From DATAMF01 sp964472565 (GTDB taxonomy: Bacteria > Chloroflexota > Anaerolineae > Aggregatilineales > Aggregatilineaceae): 34,229 nucleotides of DNA. Below, piece after piece: positions 22,337-29,999 of the stretch. The DNA is taken from assembly GCA_964472565.1 (NCBI GenBank), contig CAYYNB010000053.1, positions 1-34,229 of the forward strand, read 5' to 3'. Position 1 is the first letter of the stretch; the number at the start of each line of letters is the position of its first letter. Under the pieces are notes generated by a model, which did not search any database, had not been told where the DNA came from, and saw nothing but the letters and a program-made list of their open reading frames with translations. Both the position numbers and the translations under genes were made by a program.

Positions 22337-24598
22337 CTACTTTTCCAGGGGGACGGTATCAAACGGTCCCCCTGATTGGAGTTCCACCTCGGCCTCTTCC
22401 CCGGCGGGAATTTCGAGCGTGACCGGAGCGGTAAGCGGCAGGATCACGCAGACGGTTGTCCCCACGCCGATTGCACTTTCCAGCGAAATAGTCCCGCCGT
22501 GCGCCTCGATGACCCGTTGGGCGATAAACAGGCCCTGCCCGGTGCCGGGTTTGCGGACCGGCTCGCCGTTTGGATCACAGGGGGTGCCCCGGTAAAAACG
22601 GGTGAAAACGTGCGGCAGATCGTCCGCCGAGATGCCATAGCCGGTGTCACGGACGATAAACTCGGCACTATTCGGATTCTCGTCCGGCACGCGCGCTTCG
22701 AGATTCACCGCCAAACCGGGCGGCGAATATTTGAGTGCGTTTTCGATCAGATTGCCCAGCGCCCAGCGCAGGCGGCGCTCGTCGCCCAGAATATGCAGGC
22801 CACGCGGCCCAAACCGGACCAGCAGGCGCATGTGGGCCTTGCGCGCCACCGGCTGCCATTCGGCGGCCACATTCCACAGCAGATCGTTCAGGGGCAGGGC
22901 ACGCTGTCCGGCGGCGAGATCGTGCGGCTCGAAGGCGCTCAGATCGCGCAGTTCTGCGATCACGCGCTGGATGGTGCGGGCGTTGTGGGCGACTTCGTGG
23001 GCGAGGGCGGTCAGCGATTCGTACTTTTGCAGCCGGGTGGGGGCCACCGCATGTTCAGAGAGTTTATCCAGCAGGGCTTCGCGGGTCTGTTCGCGCTCAA
23101 CCTCGGTGGTAATGTCGTGCAGAATGGTAACGGTTCCGATCTGCTGCTGATGTTTGGTGGTGATGGCGGCGGCCTGGGCTTGCAGCATTTTGCCCTCGAT
23201 GGCGATCCGGGTGGGATCACCGAGCGCATAAATACCAGGGGCCAGCGCCGGGCCGAGTTTTTCGGTGACGACGGCGGTTAATTCTTTCAGCCCTTTGGAG
23301 CGGAAGGCGCGCTGTCCCCCCAGCAGCCGGTGGGCGGCAGCGTTGATCAGCAGCACGCGGCCATCCAGGTCTTGCACGATCAACCCATCGGGGATGGCTT
23401 CCAGAATGGCATTCAGGCGGGTAGTTTCGAGGCGCTGTTCACGCAGCGACTGCTGGAGCGTATCCGTTTTATGCTGGTGTTTTTCGACCAACTGATCGAG
23501 CGCTGCGCCGAGTGCCCCGATCTCGTCGGCGCTGTGCATCCCGGTGCGGGCGCTGTCTTCACCGGACGAGATCGCGTAGATCACCTGGGTCATGCGTTCC
23601 AGGCGGTTGGCGAAATGGTTCGTAACGACAAATGCAGCCAGCATCACCAGCCCGACTAATCCGGCGGCTAAAAAGCTGGCGGTCTGGCGGCTGAGGAGGG
23701 TGGCGTACAGGGTGCTGTCTTCGTTGTAAACGGCCAGTACACCCAGCGGCGTCGAATGAATCACCAGCGGCAGATAGCCGACATTGTAGGGCGTATCCTG
23801 GAAGCGCAGGCGCTCAATAGTCACTTCGTTGGGGTGATCAAAGGTCTGCTCTAACATGCTGCGCGACAGGCGCAGGGATTTCAGCATGGCGGTGTTGAGT
23901 TCAAAGGTCGTGCCGAGAAATTCACTGGTCGGGCCGAACAGCGCCAGATCGGAGGTTTCGCCGCCGCGCAGCACGGCCAGCGCGCGGTTGATATGGGTGC
24001 CCACAACGATCACTGCTACCGGGCGGCCATTCACGAACAGGGGCTGGGCCGAGGCCAGCATATAGCCGTTCTGGGTGAGCAGAATGGTAGTTTGCAGCGT
24101 TTCGGCGTCCAGGGCGGCCTGCGCCAGGCCGGAGTCGGTGGTGGCGGTGGCGACGGCATAATCGGCGGTGCCATTCGCGGCGTCACGTTCGAGGCCGATC
24201 ACTTCCTGCGCGGCGGCATTGTAGACCAGCAGCAGGTCGAGGTTATTGTCGGCGGCGGTGGGTTCCAGGATGGGATGCAGGCCCGTGCTGTCTCCGGCCA
24301 GAATATTCGCAGCCAGACCGGGAATGCTGCCAATCGAGTCGAGTTCGTGCTGCTGCATGGCGCTGAACGCGGCCAGACGATCTGAAACGGCGCGGCTGGC
24401 GGCTAACAACTGGTTGCGCTCGTCCCGTTCGACTCCGCGCGCGATGCGGTCACTGATCAGATAGGCGCTGATCATGGAGGCGACGAGGACGATAGCCAGC
24501 AGGGGCAGCATGATTTTCCAGCGTAAGGACAGATAATGCCACGAGCGGGTTGATTCACTCGTGCGAAAAACGGCGGGCTGGAGTTCGGATTGATGCAT
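22337..24598 (-). CDS. Membrane sensor histidine kinase with HAMP, PAS and an atypical H-box
   Basis: A 753-residue sensor kinase. A transmembrane helix at about 30-48 is followed by an extracellular sensor of about 250 residues (probably Cache-like), a second helix near 307-327 (FLAAGLVGLVMLAAFVV), a HAMP-like linker and a PAS domain (LEAIPDGLIVQDLDGRVLLIN). The dimerisation helix carries H534 and H538 in LAHEVAHNARTIQRVI, unlike the usual HELRTPL. The catalytic domain is complete: N-box N620 (LGNLIENALKYS), G1 D651 (RDTGYGIS), and G2 at 685-690 (GTGQGLF). It resembles the 28563 kinase through RFYRG and the G2 region. No response regulator is adjacent. The ATG at 24598 lacks a clear ribosome site. 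Confidence 0.85.
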   Translation of the reverse strand: MHQSELQPAVFRTSESTRSWHYLSLRWKIMLPLLAIVLVASMISAYLISDRIARGVERDERNQLLAASRAVSDRLAAFSAMQQHELDSIGSIPGLAANILAGDSTGLHPILEPTAADNNLDLLLVYNAAAQEVIGLERDAANGTADYAVATATTDSGLAQAALDAETLQTTILLTQNGYMLASAQPLFVNGRPVAVIVVGTHINRALAVLRGGETSDLALFGPTSEFLGTTFELNTAMLKSLRLSRSMLEQTFDHPNEVTIERLRFQDTPYNVGYLPLVIHSTPLGVLAVYNEDSTLYATLLSRQTASFLAAGLVGLVMLAAFVVTNHFANRLERMTQVIYAISSGEDSARTGMHSADEIGALGAALDQLVEKHQHKTDTLQQSLREQRLETTRLNAILEAIPDGLIVQDLDGRVLLINAAAHRLLGGQRAFRSKGLKELTAVVTEKLGPALAPGIYALGDPTRIAIEGKMLQAQAAAITTKHQQQIGTVTILHDITTEVEREQTREALLDKLSEHAVAPTRLQKYESLTALAHEVAHNARTIQRVIAELRDLSAFEPHDLAAGQRALPLNDLLWNVAAEWQPVARKAHMRLLVRFGPRGLHILGDERRLRWALGNLIENALKYSPPGLAVNLEARVPDENPNSAEFIVRDTGYGISADDLPHVFTRFYRGTPCDPNGEPVRKPGTGQGLFIAQRVIEAHGGTISLESAIGVGTTVCVILPLTAPVTLEIPAGEEAEVELQSGGPFDTVPLEK

Positions 24599-24697
24599 GG
24601 GTGGGACTCTATTGTATCTTGATCATTGCCTTTCATCGTACAGGTTTCGGGGATTCGGCGCAAGCGGAAAAAAGTCACTTGGTCGGCATTGGCTCTG

Positions 24698-24724
24698 TTG
24701 ACGATCCGGCTGGGCTTCTACAAT
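24698..24724 (+). promoter_or_regulatory. Candidate sigma70-type promoter for the EamA transporter
   Basis: TTGACG (24698-24703) and TACAAT (24719-24724) both match consensus well, but the spacer is 15 nt, shorter than usual. The predicted start near 24731 would leave a leader of about 30 nt. Confidence 0.5.
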
Positions 24725-24759
24725 GAGCCGCCTATCGGGTCAGCAGAGTGAGCTTGTTT

Positions 24760-25701
24760 ATGAACCAGTCCAACCTTACACGCGGGTACAGCACCGCCGT
24801 GATCAGCGCGGCGATTTTGTCCACCACCGCGATCTTCATCCGGCATCTTACCGAGGAATATGATTTACCCCCCATGATTCTGGCCTTCTGGCGTGATGGC
24901 TTTGTGGCGATCACGCTGCTGGTGGTGTTGGGCGGGGTGCGCCCGGCGCTGCTGAAAGTCGAGCGCCGCCAGCTTGGGTATCTGGCAGGCTATGGCTTCA
25001 TGCTGGCGATTTTTAACTCCCTGTGGACGCTCTCGGTGGCGTTGAACGGCGCGGCGGTGGCGACAGTCTTGGCGTATTCTTCGGCGGGCTTCACGGCGCT
25101 GTTGGGCTGGTGGCTGTTAAACGAGCGGCTGGACGGCGCGAAACTGCTGGCGGTGGGAGTCAGTCTGAGCGGGTGCGCGCTGGTGGCTGGCGCGTTTGAT
25201 CCGGCGGCGTGGGATTCGAATCTGGCCGGGATCGTGATGGGGCTGCTCTCCGGGCTGAGTTATGCGACGTATACCTTGCTGGGCCGTAACGCCTCGCAGC
25301 GCGGGTTGAGTCCCTGGACCTCGTTAATTTACATTTTCAGCTTTGCGACGATCTACCTGCTGCTGTTTAATCTGGCGTGGAGTCCTGATGAATTTTTCCA
25401 CCTGGGGCAGGCGGCGGCAGGGTGGGGCGTATTGTTCCTGTTGGCGGCGGGACCGACGGTGCTGGGCTTCGGATTGTATAATCTCAGCCTGACCTATCTG
25501 CCATCCAGCGTGGTGAATCTGATTGTGACGATGGAACCGGCCTTCACCGCCGTCTTTGCCTATTTTTTGCTGCACGAACGGCTGACCGGCACGCAGATCG
25601 CCGGTAGTCTGATTTTGCTGGGATCGATTGTCTTTCTGCGCATCTACGAGGGGCGTGTGGCGGTGTTCCAGGCGCAGCGGATCGAATCGGCGGGCGCTTA
25701 G
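24760..25701 (+). CDS. EamA/DMT family transporter
   Basis: A 313-residue inner-membrane protein with about ten hydrophobic helices in two homologous halves, the layout of EamA (drug/metabolite transporter) proteins. Half one includes VATVLAYSSAGFTALLGWWLLNER as its helix 4-5 signature and half two the matching VNLIVTMEPAFTAVFAYFLLHER; helical repeats with a conserved NER/HER turn are typical. Substrate cannot be inferred; amino acids, sugars and dyes are all known for the family. The ATG at 24760 follows a weak GAGTGAG; a GTG at 24748 is in frame and possible. Its TAG overlaps the TAA of the convergent 25698 gene by 3 bases. Confidence 0.88.
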   Translation: MNQSNLTRGYSTAVISAAILSTTAIFIRHLTEEYDLPPMILAFWRDGFVAITLLVVLGGVRPALLKVERRQLGYLAGYGFMLAIFNSLWTLSVALNGAAVATVLAYSSAGFTALLGWWLLNERLDGAKLLAVGVSLSGCALVAGAFDPAAWDSNLAGIVMGLLSGLSYATYTLLGRNASQRGLSPWTSLIYIFSFATIYLLLFNLAWSPDEFFHLGQAAAGWGVLFLLAAGPTVLGFGLYNLSLTYLPSSVVNLIVTMEPAFTAVFAYFLLHERLTGTQIAGSLILLGSIVFLRIYEGRVAVFQAQRIESAGA

Positions 25702-26531
25702 GGGCAGCGGCCCGGCACGCATAAGATGAGCAGGTAGGAGCCGGCGGTCTGCCCGCCCTGAGATGAGCGGACCAGCAGGCGGTAGGGGCCATCCTGGGGC
25801 AGCACCAGCGAGGTTTCGGCGGTCAGATCATCCGCGCTGCGATCATCGGCGGACGCGATTTCGTCGCCGGACGGGGCATAGAGCGTAAAGGCGGGATCAA
25901 GCATCCCATCGGTTGGCTCGACCTCGATATACCATTCCTGGCCTGCCTTGCCCTGAAATTCGTAGCCGTGCTGTTCGCGGTAATAGGACAGCACATTCGG
26001 GATCATGGCCGGGACAGTATGTTTAATGGCCCCTAATCCCGACGGCCAACCGCCGCCTTCCTCAACAAATACGGGGGTTGCGGTGGGCGGGGCAGGTTGG
26101 TCGTCTTCCGGGTTCAGGATAAAACGGAAGACGATATATAAGCCGAGGGCATAGATTCCGACTACAAGCGCCAGTCGGATCAGCTTGCGCCGCCAGAGGC
26201 TCAAGCGGCGGCTGAGGCGAGATTGGGCTGGCGCAGGGGCGGCGGGTACCGTCGCCGTTTTTTTCGCAGGCGGCGGTTGGGGCGGTTCCTTCTTCTTCGG
26301 CGGCGGATATTCCTTTTTAGGCGGGGGCGGTGGATACTCCTTTTTTTTAGGCGGTGGCGGATATTCCTTTTTCTTGGGAGGCGCAGCCCGAACCGATTTC
26401 GGTGTCGGCGTGTCGTCTGCTAAAAATTCGGGCAGCGATGCAGGCGGAAATGAAGCATTGGGGGTAACGTCCTCATACGGTTCGTCTGCCGCCGAGTCGT
26501 TGTCCCCCTGATGCTCTGGATAGTCGTTCAT
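25698..26531 (-). CDS. Membrane protein with (P)KKKEYPPP repeats and a PPC-like C-terminal domain
   Basis: A 277-residue single-pass membrane protein I cannot assign. Residues 1-50 are acidic. Residues 51-90 hold four Lys/Tyr/Pro repeats of the form KKKEYPPPP. A basic stretch (SRLSRRLSLWRRKLIR) leads into one transmembrane helix at about 118-138, so the N-terminal part should be cytoplasmic. Outside, after a short Pro-rich linker, residues about 165-277 resemble a PPC-like beta-sandwich (FTLYAPSGDEIASADD, GPYRLLVRSSQGG, GSYLLILCV), like those in the two secreted proteins at 9-12.6 kb. GGAG at 26539-26536 precedes the start. It lies 9 nt downstream of the NERD gene and is likely the last gene of that operon. 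Confidence 0.75.
   Translation of the reverse strand: MNDYPEHQGDNDSAADEPYEDVTPNASFPPASLPEFLADDTPTPKSVRAAPPKKKEYPPPPKKKEYPPPPPKKEYPPPKKKEPPQPPPAKKTATVPAAPAPAQSRLSRRLSLWRRKLIRLALVVGIYALGLYIVFRFILNPEDDQPAPPTATPVFVEEGGGWPSGLGAIKHTVPAMIPNVLSYYREQHGYEFQGKAGQEWYIEVEPTDGMLDPAFTLYAPSGDEIASADDRSADDLTAETSLVLPQDGPYRLLVRSSQGGQTAGSYLLILCVPGRCP
26262..26381 (-). repeat. Short tandem repeats coding for KKKEYPPPP
   Basis: Four imperfect units of 24-30 bp encode Lys-Lys-(Lys)-Glu-(Tyr)-Pro repeats at residues 51-90 of the 25698 gene. The T-rich and G-rich alternation (tcctttttaggcggcgg) gives a slippage-prone tract, so repeat number may differ between strains. Confidence 0.8.
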
Positions 26532-26540
26532 ACTGCTCCA

Positions 26541-27266
26541 CTAGCCATCGATAACTGCGTCTACCACCGCGCGCACCGAAGGGGGCGTAATCCGCTCTTC
26601 GGACAGATAATCGCGGCGCATGATCTGGAACAGGGTGGAGATTTCGCAAATCGGGATCACCGGGCCATCAGCTTCGAGCGCCAGCTCTTTTTCATTGGCT
26701 GTGAAAACAATAATCCCATAGACCGGCACTTTATCCAGATTATGCCGGGTCAAAAACTTGCGCAGCGCATAAATATCTTTCACACATTCGCGGGTGGGGT
26801 TGGTTTTGGCAGGCCGCAGCCGGTCATTGATTTTGTTGATCCACTCGGCGCGCTCGTTGATCCACGAGCCTTTGTAGTCCACAATGCGGAAGACCAGCGC
26901 CCCCGGCGGGCCAACTAAAATCGAGTCGATGTAGCCCACGCGGCGCTTGCTGACATTGCGCAGATAGGTATAGCGGTTATCCAGAAACTGCGTGAGCGCC
27001 TCACCGACGGCATAGGCCAGCGGGTTATCTTTTTGCAGCGTGAGCGCCCGGACGATCATAAAAATGCCGAAAAAGATCGAGACGATGCCTACGAAAATCA
27101 GGAAGAGGCGCAGGACATCGAAGACGATACTTTCCCAGAGGGGAAAGAAGAAAAATAAAATCCCCAACGTGATGGCGATGGCTCCCGCAAAAAAGGAGAC
27201 CAGGCCAAAAAACAGATAATACCGGCCACGTCGAGTGATATTGCGAGAAGGATTGATATTTTGCAT
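26541..27266 (-). CDS. Membrane-anchored NERD domain protein
   Basis: A 241-residue protein with two transmembrane helices at about 18-42 and 50-74, then a cytosolic NERD (nuclease-related) domain from about 86. The restriction-fold core can be followed: GEALTQFLDNRY, then D114 in VGYIDSILVGP, and D130-Y-K132 in VFRIVDYKGSW, where the family usually has E-x-K. Later strands include KVPVYGIIVFTANEKEL. NERD domains are PD-(D/E)XK relatives of uncertain role, found in DNA-processing and membrane-stress proteins. The usual Glu is Asp here, which may or may not preserve nuclease activity. No strong ribosome site precedes the ATG at 27266. It is 34 nt after a response regulator gene and 9 nt before the repeat protein gene, suggesting one operon. 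Confidence 0.78.
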   Translation of the reverse strand: MQNINPSRNITRRGRYYLFFGLVSFFAGAIAITLGILFFFFPLWESIVFDVLRLFLIFVGIVSIFFGIFMIVRALTLQKDNPLAYAVGEALTQFLDNRYTYLRNVSKRRVGYIDSILVGPPGALVFRIVDYKGSWINERAEWINKINDRLRPAKTNPTRECVKDIYALRKFLTRHNLDKVPVYGIIVFTANEKELALEADGPVIPICEISTLFQIMRRDYLSEERITPPSVRAVVDAVIDG

Positions 27267-27300
27267 GTGGACGCTACCCCGTTCATGCCAGGATAAAAAA

Positions 27301-27837
27301 TTAACTCTGCTTTGGATTGGTCGATGGTTCGTTCGACGGTTTATTCACAGCTACCGGCTTATTACGATGCCGGACGGTGGGTTTGGGTCGCGGCGGCGGC
27401 GGTACAGGTGGAACCGCTGGTTTAACCTCACCTTTTTTGTGTTTGGCGATCACCTGGTCCATCATGGCGCGCAATTCGGGCATGGCGGGCAGCGGCTTAT
27501 ACATCAATAAATCGGCCTGAGCCTGAGCGATCACGGCCTGTTCTTCATCAGGTGACAGACGGTAGGCGGTGATCAGCACAATGGCCATCTCTTTCAGCAC
27601 GGTACTCTTACGCAGCCGCGAACCAACCTCCGGGCCGCTGACTTCAGGCAGCCGGATGTCGAGAATTGCCAGTTCCGGCAGTTCTCCGCGCACCCGTCCC
27701 TGATCCACATCCTCAATCCAGGCTACCGCTTCCGCCCCATCAACAAATGCGACTCCTTCGATTCCCCAGATTTCAAACATGGCGAGTAGGACATCATAAA
27801 TATCGGGTTCGTCCTCAACAACCATCCAGGTAGACAA
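27301..27837 (-). CDS. Response regulator (receiver domain) with a Pro/Lys-rich tail
   Basis: A 178-residue protein with a receiver domain (residues 3-128): D9 in VVEDEPD, phospho-acceptor D60 (LAILDIRLPE), a Thr in VLITAYR, and a Lys in MYKPLP. The loop before D60 has an insertion (EDVDQGRVRGELPE). No output domain follows, only a basic, Pro-rich tail of about 45 residues (PPVPPPPRPKP). I prefer a TTG start at 27837, since AGGGAGAG is 9 nt upstream and the sequence then begins STWMVVEDE, matching GPWLVVEDE of the 28105 paralogue; a GTG at 27855 and an ATG at 27825 are alternatives. It heads the operon with the NERD and repeat-protein genes. Its output is probably protein-protein interaction. 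Confidence 0.83.
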   Translation of the reverse strand: MSTWMVVEDEPDIYDVLLAMFEIWGIEGVAFVDGAEAVAWIEDVDQGRVRGELPELAILDIRLPEVSGPEVGSRLRKSTVLKEMAIVLITAYRLSPDEEQAVIAQAQADLLMYKPLPAMPELRAMMDQVIAKHKKGEVKPAVPPVPPPPRPKPTVRHRNKPVAVNKPSNEPSTNPKQS

Positions 27838-28104
27838 CGGCCCACTCTCCCTCACTGGCGCAGCTTACATACTCCATACAATATAGGCGCGGCGGCATGA
27901 AACTGCAAATCTTCGTATAATGATCTTCAAACTACTCATAAATTCATACAAATTTCAGAAATGCATCGTTTTTGCGAGCAAAATCGGTCCATAATCGAAG
28001 TAGCATTATGGTATCATTCATCGGAGAATCGCGGTACTATTAAGAATAGGGGATTCCGCGGTCCGCGCGACGAATAACAACCAGATCAATCCGTGGAGGA
28101 TGTA
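27838..28104. promoter_or_regulatory. AT-rich divergent intergenic region between two response regulator genes
   Basis: This 267-nt spacer is clearly richer in A and T than its surroundings. It contains a TATAAT at 27916-27921 and a TACTAT at 28035-28040 on the plus strand, but no convincing -35 partner at standard spacing. It should hold the promoters of both response regulator operons. I see no gene or stable RNA in it. Confidence 0.5.
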
Positions 28105-28545
28105 GTGGGACCCTGGCTCGTAGTCGAAGACGAAGACGATATTCGCAACATTGTGAAAGTGATGTTCGGGGTGTGGGGGCACACCGCACTTGAATTCCGA
28201 GATGGGAATGAAGCGTGGAATTGGTTAGACTCAGTTGAAGCAGGCACGTATAAAGGTGATCTGCCTGAACTGGCCCTGATGGATATTCGGATGCCCGGCC
28301 ATCGCGGTAACGAAATCGCGCAGCGGATTCGAACCGTGACCAATCTGAAAAATATCCCGGTCTTGCTGATGACGGCGTTTAGCCTGACGGACAGCGAGCG
28401 CGAAACGATGAAGCGCGAGTGTGGGGTCGATCATATCATCCCCAAACCGCTGCCCGACTTGTTCGAGATGAAAAAAGTGCTGGATGATTGGTACGCCAAA
28501 AAGCAGGCGACTGCCGGATCAAACGGAAAATCATCGACAGCCTGA
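28105..28545 (+). CDS. Response regulator (receiver domain only)
   Basis: A 146-residue stand-alone receiver protein. E8-D9 and E10 form the acidic pocket, D60 is the phospho-acceptor (LALMDIRMPG), T90 lies in VLLMTAF and K114 in IPKPLPD. It shares with the 27301 regulator the W-(L/M)-VVEDE start, the inserted loop before D60 (DSVEAGTYKGDLPE) and KPLP, so the two are paralogues. A GGAGG at 28095-28099 with a GTG at 28105 sets the start; a GTG at 28093 is an alternative. It lies 17 nt before a histidine kinase gene, its likely partner. Output must come through another protein. Confidence 0.88.
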   Translation: MGPWLVVEDEDDIRNIVKVMFGVWGHTALEFRDGNEAWNWLDSVEAGTYKGDLPELALMDIRMPGHRGNEIAQRIRTVTNLKNIPVLLMTAFSLTDSERETMKRECGVDHIIPKPLPDLFEMKKVLDDWYAKKQATAGSNGKSSTA

Positions 28546-28562
28546 TTAAATGAGGTGGTTTG

Positions 28563-29999
28563 ATGTCGGCTCCCCAACATGATCCTACGAACCCGGTGGC
28601 GAATATGCTTGAGTCGGTGGATGCACTCGGCTCAAACACCGGGCGGTTATTCGGGCGGTTGTATGGGGGGCTGCGGCGCAAAAGCCGGGGACAGGACACC
28701 GTTGTTCCACAGGAAACCCAACTCCAGGTAAGCCGCCTCAAGGGACTGGCTGAAAATCAGGCTGTTGATATTGCGCGGCTGACGGGCGTGCTGGCGGTGA
28801 TCAGCGAAGGTGTGGTGATGCAGGACACCGAGGGCCGGATTGTCCTGATGAACCAGGCGGCCCGCGATCTGCTCGGCTCCGTGCGGCTGTTTTGGGAAAG
28901 CGAACTGGGGCAGATGTTCGCAGCCGGACGGCATCAGGTCGCGCTGGACGGTGAGATCACGCTGGGGCAGGCGCGGCGCGTCGAAGTGAATGACCGGGTG
29001 ATCGGCGCACAGTTGGCGATTGTGGCCGACCAACAGGGGATCCGCCTGGGCACGGTGCTGATGCTGCGCGATGTGACGCGTGACGCGCTGGCGGACCGGC
29101 TGAAAGATCAGTTTGTGACCCAGATGAGTCACGAACTGCGTACCCCGATGGCCGCGATCAAAGGCATGAGCGAAGTGCTGCTGGCGATGCCCGATGATCG
29201 CCCGCCGAATCGTAAATTTCTGGAAGCGATCAGCCGCAATGTTGCCGTGTTAGACCGGATGATTGTCGAACTGCTCGACATTTCCGAGATCGGCGCGGGG
29301 AGTTTTGCCGTGCGCCAGCAGGATGTCGCGCTGGATGAACTGGTGTTCACGGTGATGATGGGGCTGGATTCGCGTGTCCAAAAAGCCGGCCTGAGCATCG
29401 CTGTTATGGTCGCGAATCCCGATAACCTGCGGATTTTGGGCGATGATCGCCGTTTGCAGTGGGCGCTGGGCCATCTGATCGACAACGCGATCAAATATAC
29501 CGAACCGGGCGGCGAAATCGTGATCCGGTTGGGGCGCACGCGCGGTGAACATCTGCTGATCGAAGTGAGCGATACCGGCGTGGGCATCAGCCCGCGCGAT
29601 CTGCCGCATATCTTCGAGCGGTTCTATCGCGGTGAAGCGCGCACCGCATCCGGTAAAATGATTGATCCGCGCGGCTTAGGCCAGGGCTTGTTTGTGGCGC
29701 GGGCCGTTGCCGAGGCGCACGGCGGTTATCTGAGCGTGGCGAGCGTCGTTGGCGAAGGCAGCACCTTTACGCTGGCCGTCAGCGGCGAAACGCAGCACCG
29801 CGCGCTGCCCGATATGCCCGCCGCGCCTGCTGCTGAAGAAGCCCCTGCCGCTTTACAATTCGATGAGCCGCCGGTTGATCCCGACGCGGCCACCATCCCC
29901 AATACGGCGGTCCGGCGTCAGACCGAAAACAACCGCCGCAAAGCCCAGGAAGGCGACACGGATCGCCTGAATCCGCTCACTCCGGCGGAAGAGTGGTAG
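28563..29999 (+). CDS. Soluble PAS-domain sensor histidine kinase
   Basis: A 478-residue kinase with no transmembrane segment, so likely cytosolic. A PAS domain at about 75-175 (LAVISEGVVMQDTEGRIVLMN) precedes the dimerisation domain with phospho-acceptor H190 in MSHELRTPMAAI. The ATPase domain has the N-box ALGHLIDNAIKY, G1 VSDTGVGISPRD, F-box IFERFYRG and G2 GLGQGLFVA, with an expanded lid (GEARTASGKMIDPR). A low-complexity, Pro/Ala-rich then charged tail of about 75 residues follows. GAGGTG at 28552-28557 supports the ATG at 28563. With the regulator 17 nt upstream it forms a two-component pair. The last 23 nt overlap the convergent glycosyltransferase gene. Confidence 0.92.
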   Translation: MSAPQHDPTNPVANMLESVDALGSNTGRLFGRLYGGLRRKSRGQDTVVPQETQLQVSRLKGLAENQAVDIARLTGVLAVISEGVVMQDTEGRIVLMNQAARDLLGSVRLFWESELGQMFAAGRHQVALDGEITLGQARRVEVNDRVIGAQLAIVADQQGIRLGTVLMLRDVTRDALADRLKDQFVTQMSHELRTPMAAIKGMSEVLLAMPDDRPPNRKFLEAISRNVAVLDRMIVELLDISEIGAGSFAVRQQDVALDELVFTVMMGLDSRVQKAGLSIAVMVANPDNLRILGDDRRLQWALGHLIDNAIKYTEPGGEIVIRLGRTRGEHLLIEVSDTGVGISPRDLPHIFERFYRGEARTASGKMIDPRGLGQGLFVARAVAEAHGGYLSVASVVGEGSTFTLAVSGETQHRALPDMPAAPAAEEAPAALQFDEPPVDPDAATIPNTAVRRQTENNRRKAQEGDTDRLNPLTPAEEW

